A stretch of 53,641 nt of DNA from Neorhizobium petrolearium (lineage in GTDB: Bacteria; Pseudomonadota; Alphaproteobacteria; Rhizobiales; Rhizobiaceae), in assembly GCF_017873175.1 (NCBI RefSeq), contig NZ_JAGGJW010000026.1, forward strand, positions 1-53,641. Reading direction: 5' to 3'. Of the stretch, positions 52,965 through 53,641 are shown one piece after another. Under the pieces are notes generated by a model, which saw nothing but the letters and a program-made list of their open reading frames with translations, did no database searches and had not been told where the DNA came from. Positions within the stretch are counted from its first letter, which is position 1, and each line of letters opens with the position of its first letter. A program made the translations under genes and the position numbers.

Positions 52965-53641
52965 CTACCATGAGTATTTCAATTCCGCTCGAACATAGTT
53001 GCTGTCACTGCCTCCGGCGTCGCGAAGCGCCGAGCCGACCTGATAATGGACGGCTTCCAGCGACCCCGTGAGATTGGGATTGAAGCGGTAGTCCGCCCTG
53101 ACCTGCAAATAGGCTCCGGTCCATGCCGACCCCTGACCCGCGGTGCCGGTCACGGGAATGCCTGGCAGGGTGTAGACGGCGTCCTGTGTCGTCTGTCGCC
53201 AGAGTAGTCCGACACCGGTCATCAGGGTCAGGTCTTCGGTCGGCTGAACGGTGACCGATGGTTTGACGTGGACGAGGTTGGCGTACCCGGTATGGCCGCC
53301 TAGCGAGAAATAAAAGCCGTTCGGAAACAGCGGATTGAAAGTGCCGAGCGTGCCGTCGCCCGCATCACCGTCGCCCGACGCCATGTCGAACTGCAGACCG
53401 ATCCGCGGCGACCAGGTGACATTCTCGAAGGTGTAGCCGGTTCTCGCACCCATGGCCCAGGCCAGAATGTCGGCTGAGCCGACCTTACCAACCTGTCCCA
53501 TCGCTTCCGCATCCCAGTCGAAACCGGCATATTTGCCGGCCGCCTGGATCGTGTCCCATGACGTGGTGTAGCTTAGACGACCACGGCTCATCCCGGATGG
53601 CCGGATGAGTGTCAGCTTGCGGCTGGCAGGCTGATGAGCGG
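52965..53641 (-). CDS. Alginate-export-type outer membrane porin, C-terminal part
   Basis: The frame is open to the window edge, so the N-terminus is missing. The C-terminal 225 residues show alternating beta-strand pattern, GYTFENVTWSPRIGLQFDMA, DGTLGTFNPLFPNGFYF, and an aromatic end (ELKYSW) typical of outer membrane barrels; DGxLGTFNPLFP is characteristic of the AlgE/alginate export family. The role in this organism is probably uptake or export of an anionic polymer or aromatic compound. Confidence 0.75.
   Translation of the reverse strand, partial: AHQPASRKLTLIRPSGMSRGRLSYTTSWDTIQAAGKYAGFDWDAEAMGQVGKVGSADILAWAMGARTGYTFENVTWSPRIGLQFDMASGDGDAGDGTLGTFNPLFPNGFYFSLGGHTGYANLVHVKPSVTVQPTEDLTLMTGVGLLWRQTTQDAVYTLPGIPVTGTAGQGSAWTGAYLQVRADYRFNPNLTGSLEAVHYQVGSALRDAGGSDSNYVRAELKYSW

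Noticed and set aside
1..53641. CRISPR array, tRNA or rRNA genes
   Set aside because: No regularly spaced direct repeats and no tRNA or rRNA signature sequence was noticed on reading; a covariance-model search would be needed to exclude a tRNA fully.

Overview
The window looks like chromosomal or chromid DNA of an alphaproteobacterium, most likely order Rhizobiales (Rhizobium/Agrobacterium or Ochrobactrum/Brucella type). I infer this from the gene families (paired LysR/LLM/isochorismatase/pirin genes, a Mesorhizobium-ICE-like TraG followed by a ribbon-helix-helix protein, a TauABC-type transporter), the high GC and the Rhizobiales-like insertion sequences. No rRNA, tRNA or CRISPR array was seen. 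All assignments were made by eye; no database search was run.

Region 1 (1-8.9 kb): the 3' tip of an IS5-type transposase, then small accessory units: a DoxX-MFS operon opposite a TetR regulator, an alpha/beta hydrolase, a LysR, a LysE exporter divergent from a MocR-type regulator, and an extra ClpP. Region 2 (9.3-14.8 kb): the most interesting unit, a two-gene defence operon. It encodes a short, catalytically dead prokaryotic Argonaute preceded by an 851-residue SIR2 / RecG-like GHKL ATPase / APAZ protein, and is followed by wreckage of a conjugation locus (traG fragment and a ribbon-helix-helix gene). It resembles SPARSA (SIR2-APAZ plus short Argonaute) with an additional ATP-binding module in the middle of the effector.

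Region 3 (15.0-27.3 kb): one long plus-strand catabolic cluster: aldose 1-epimerase, GntR/UTRA regulator, hydantoinase/oxoprolinase A and B subunits, SIS-domain deglycase-like protein, PfkB kinase, a Tau/Ssu-type ABC transporter, an odd metallo-beta-lactamase-fold protein and a GlmS-like SIS protein. A 24-bp inverted repeat lies before the first gene. The logic (import, phosphorylate, deglycate, open a cyclic amide) suggests breakdown of a lactam- or hydantoin-containing sugar-amine conjugate, by analogy with frl fructosamine operons. Region 4 (27.5-31.3 kb) is an insertion hot spot: a frameshifted LysR cut by an IS3 element, which is fused to an IS21 istA fragment, then a HEPN-like gene, a twice-frameshifted PIN-domain gene and another IS3 end.

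Region 5 (31.6-53.6 kb) is a patchwork of short redox, hydrolase and regulator units: SDR and hydrolase with a divergent TetR and twin operators, pirin, RidA, MDR oxidoreductase, esterase, Kef-type antiporter, haloperoxidase-like hydrolase, two paralogous LysR genes around an LLM monooxygenase and an isochorismatase, a second divergent TetR unit with twin operators, HxlR/enoyl-CoA hydratase, SDR, homoserine dehydrogenase-like, a VOC protein and the 3' part of an alginate-export-type porin. Gene remnants (isochorismatase start, prolyl oligopeptidase end, esterase end) show repeated duplication and deletion here.
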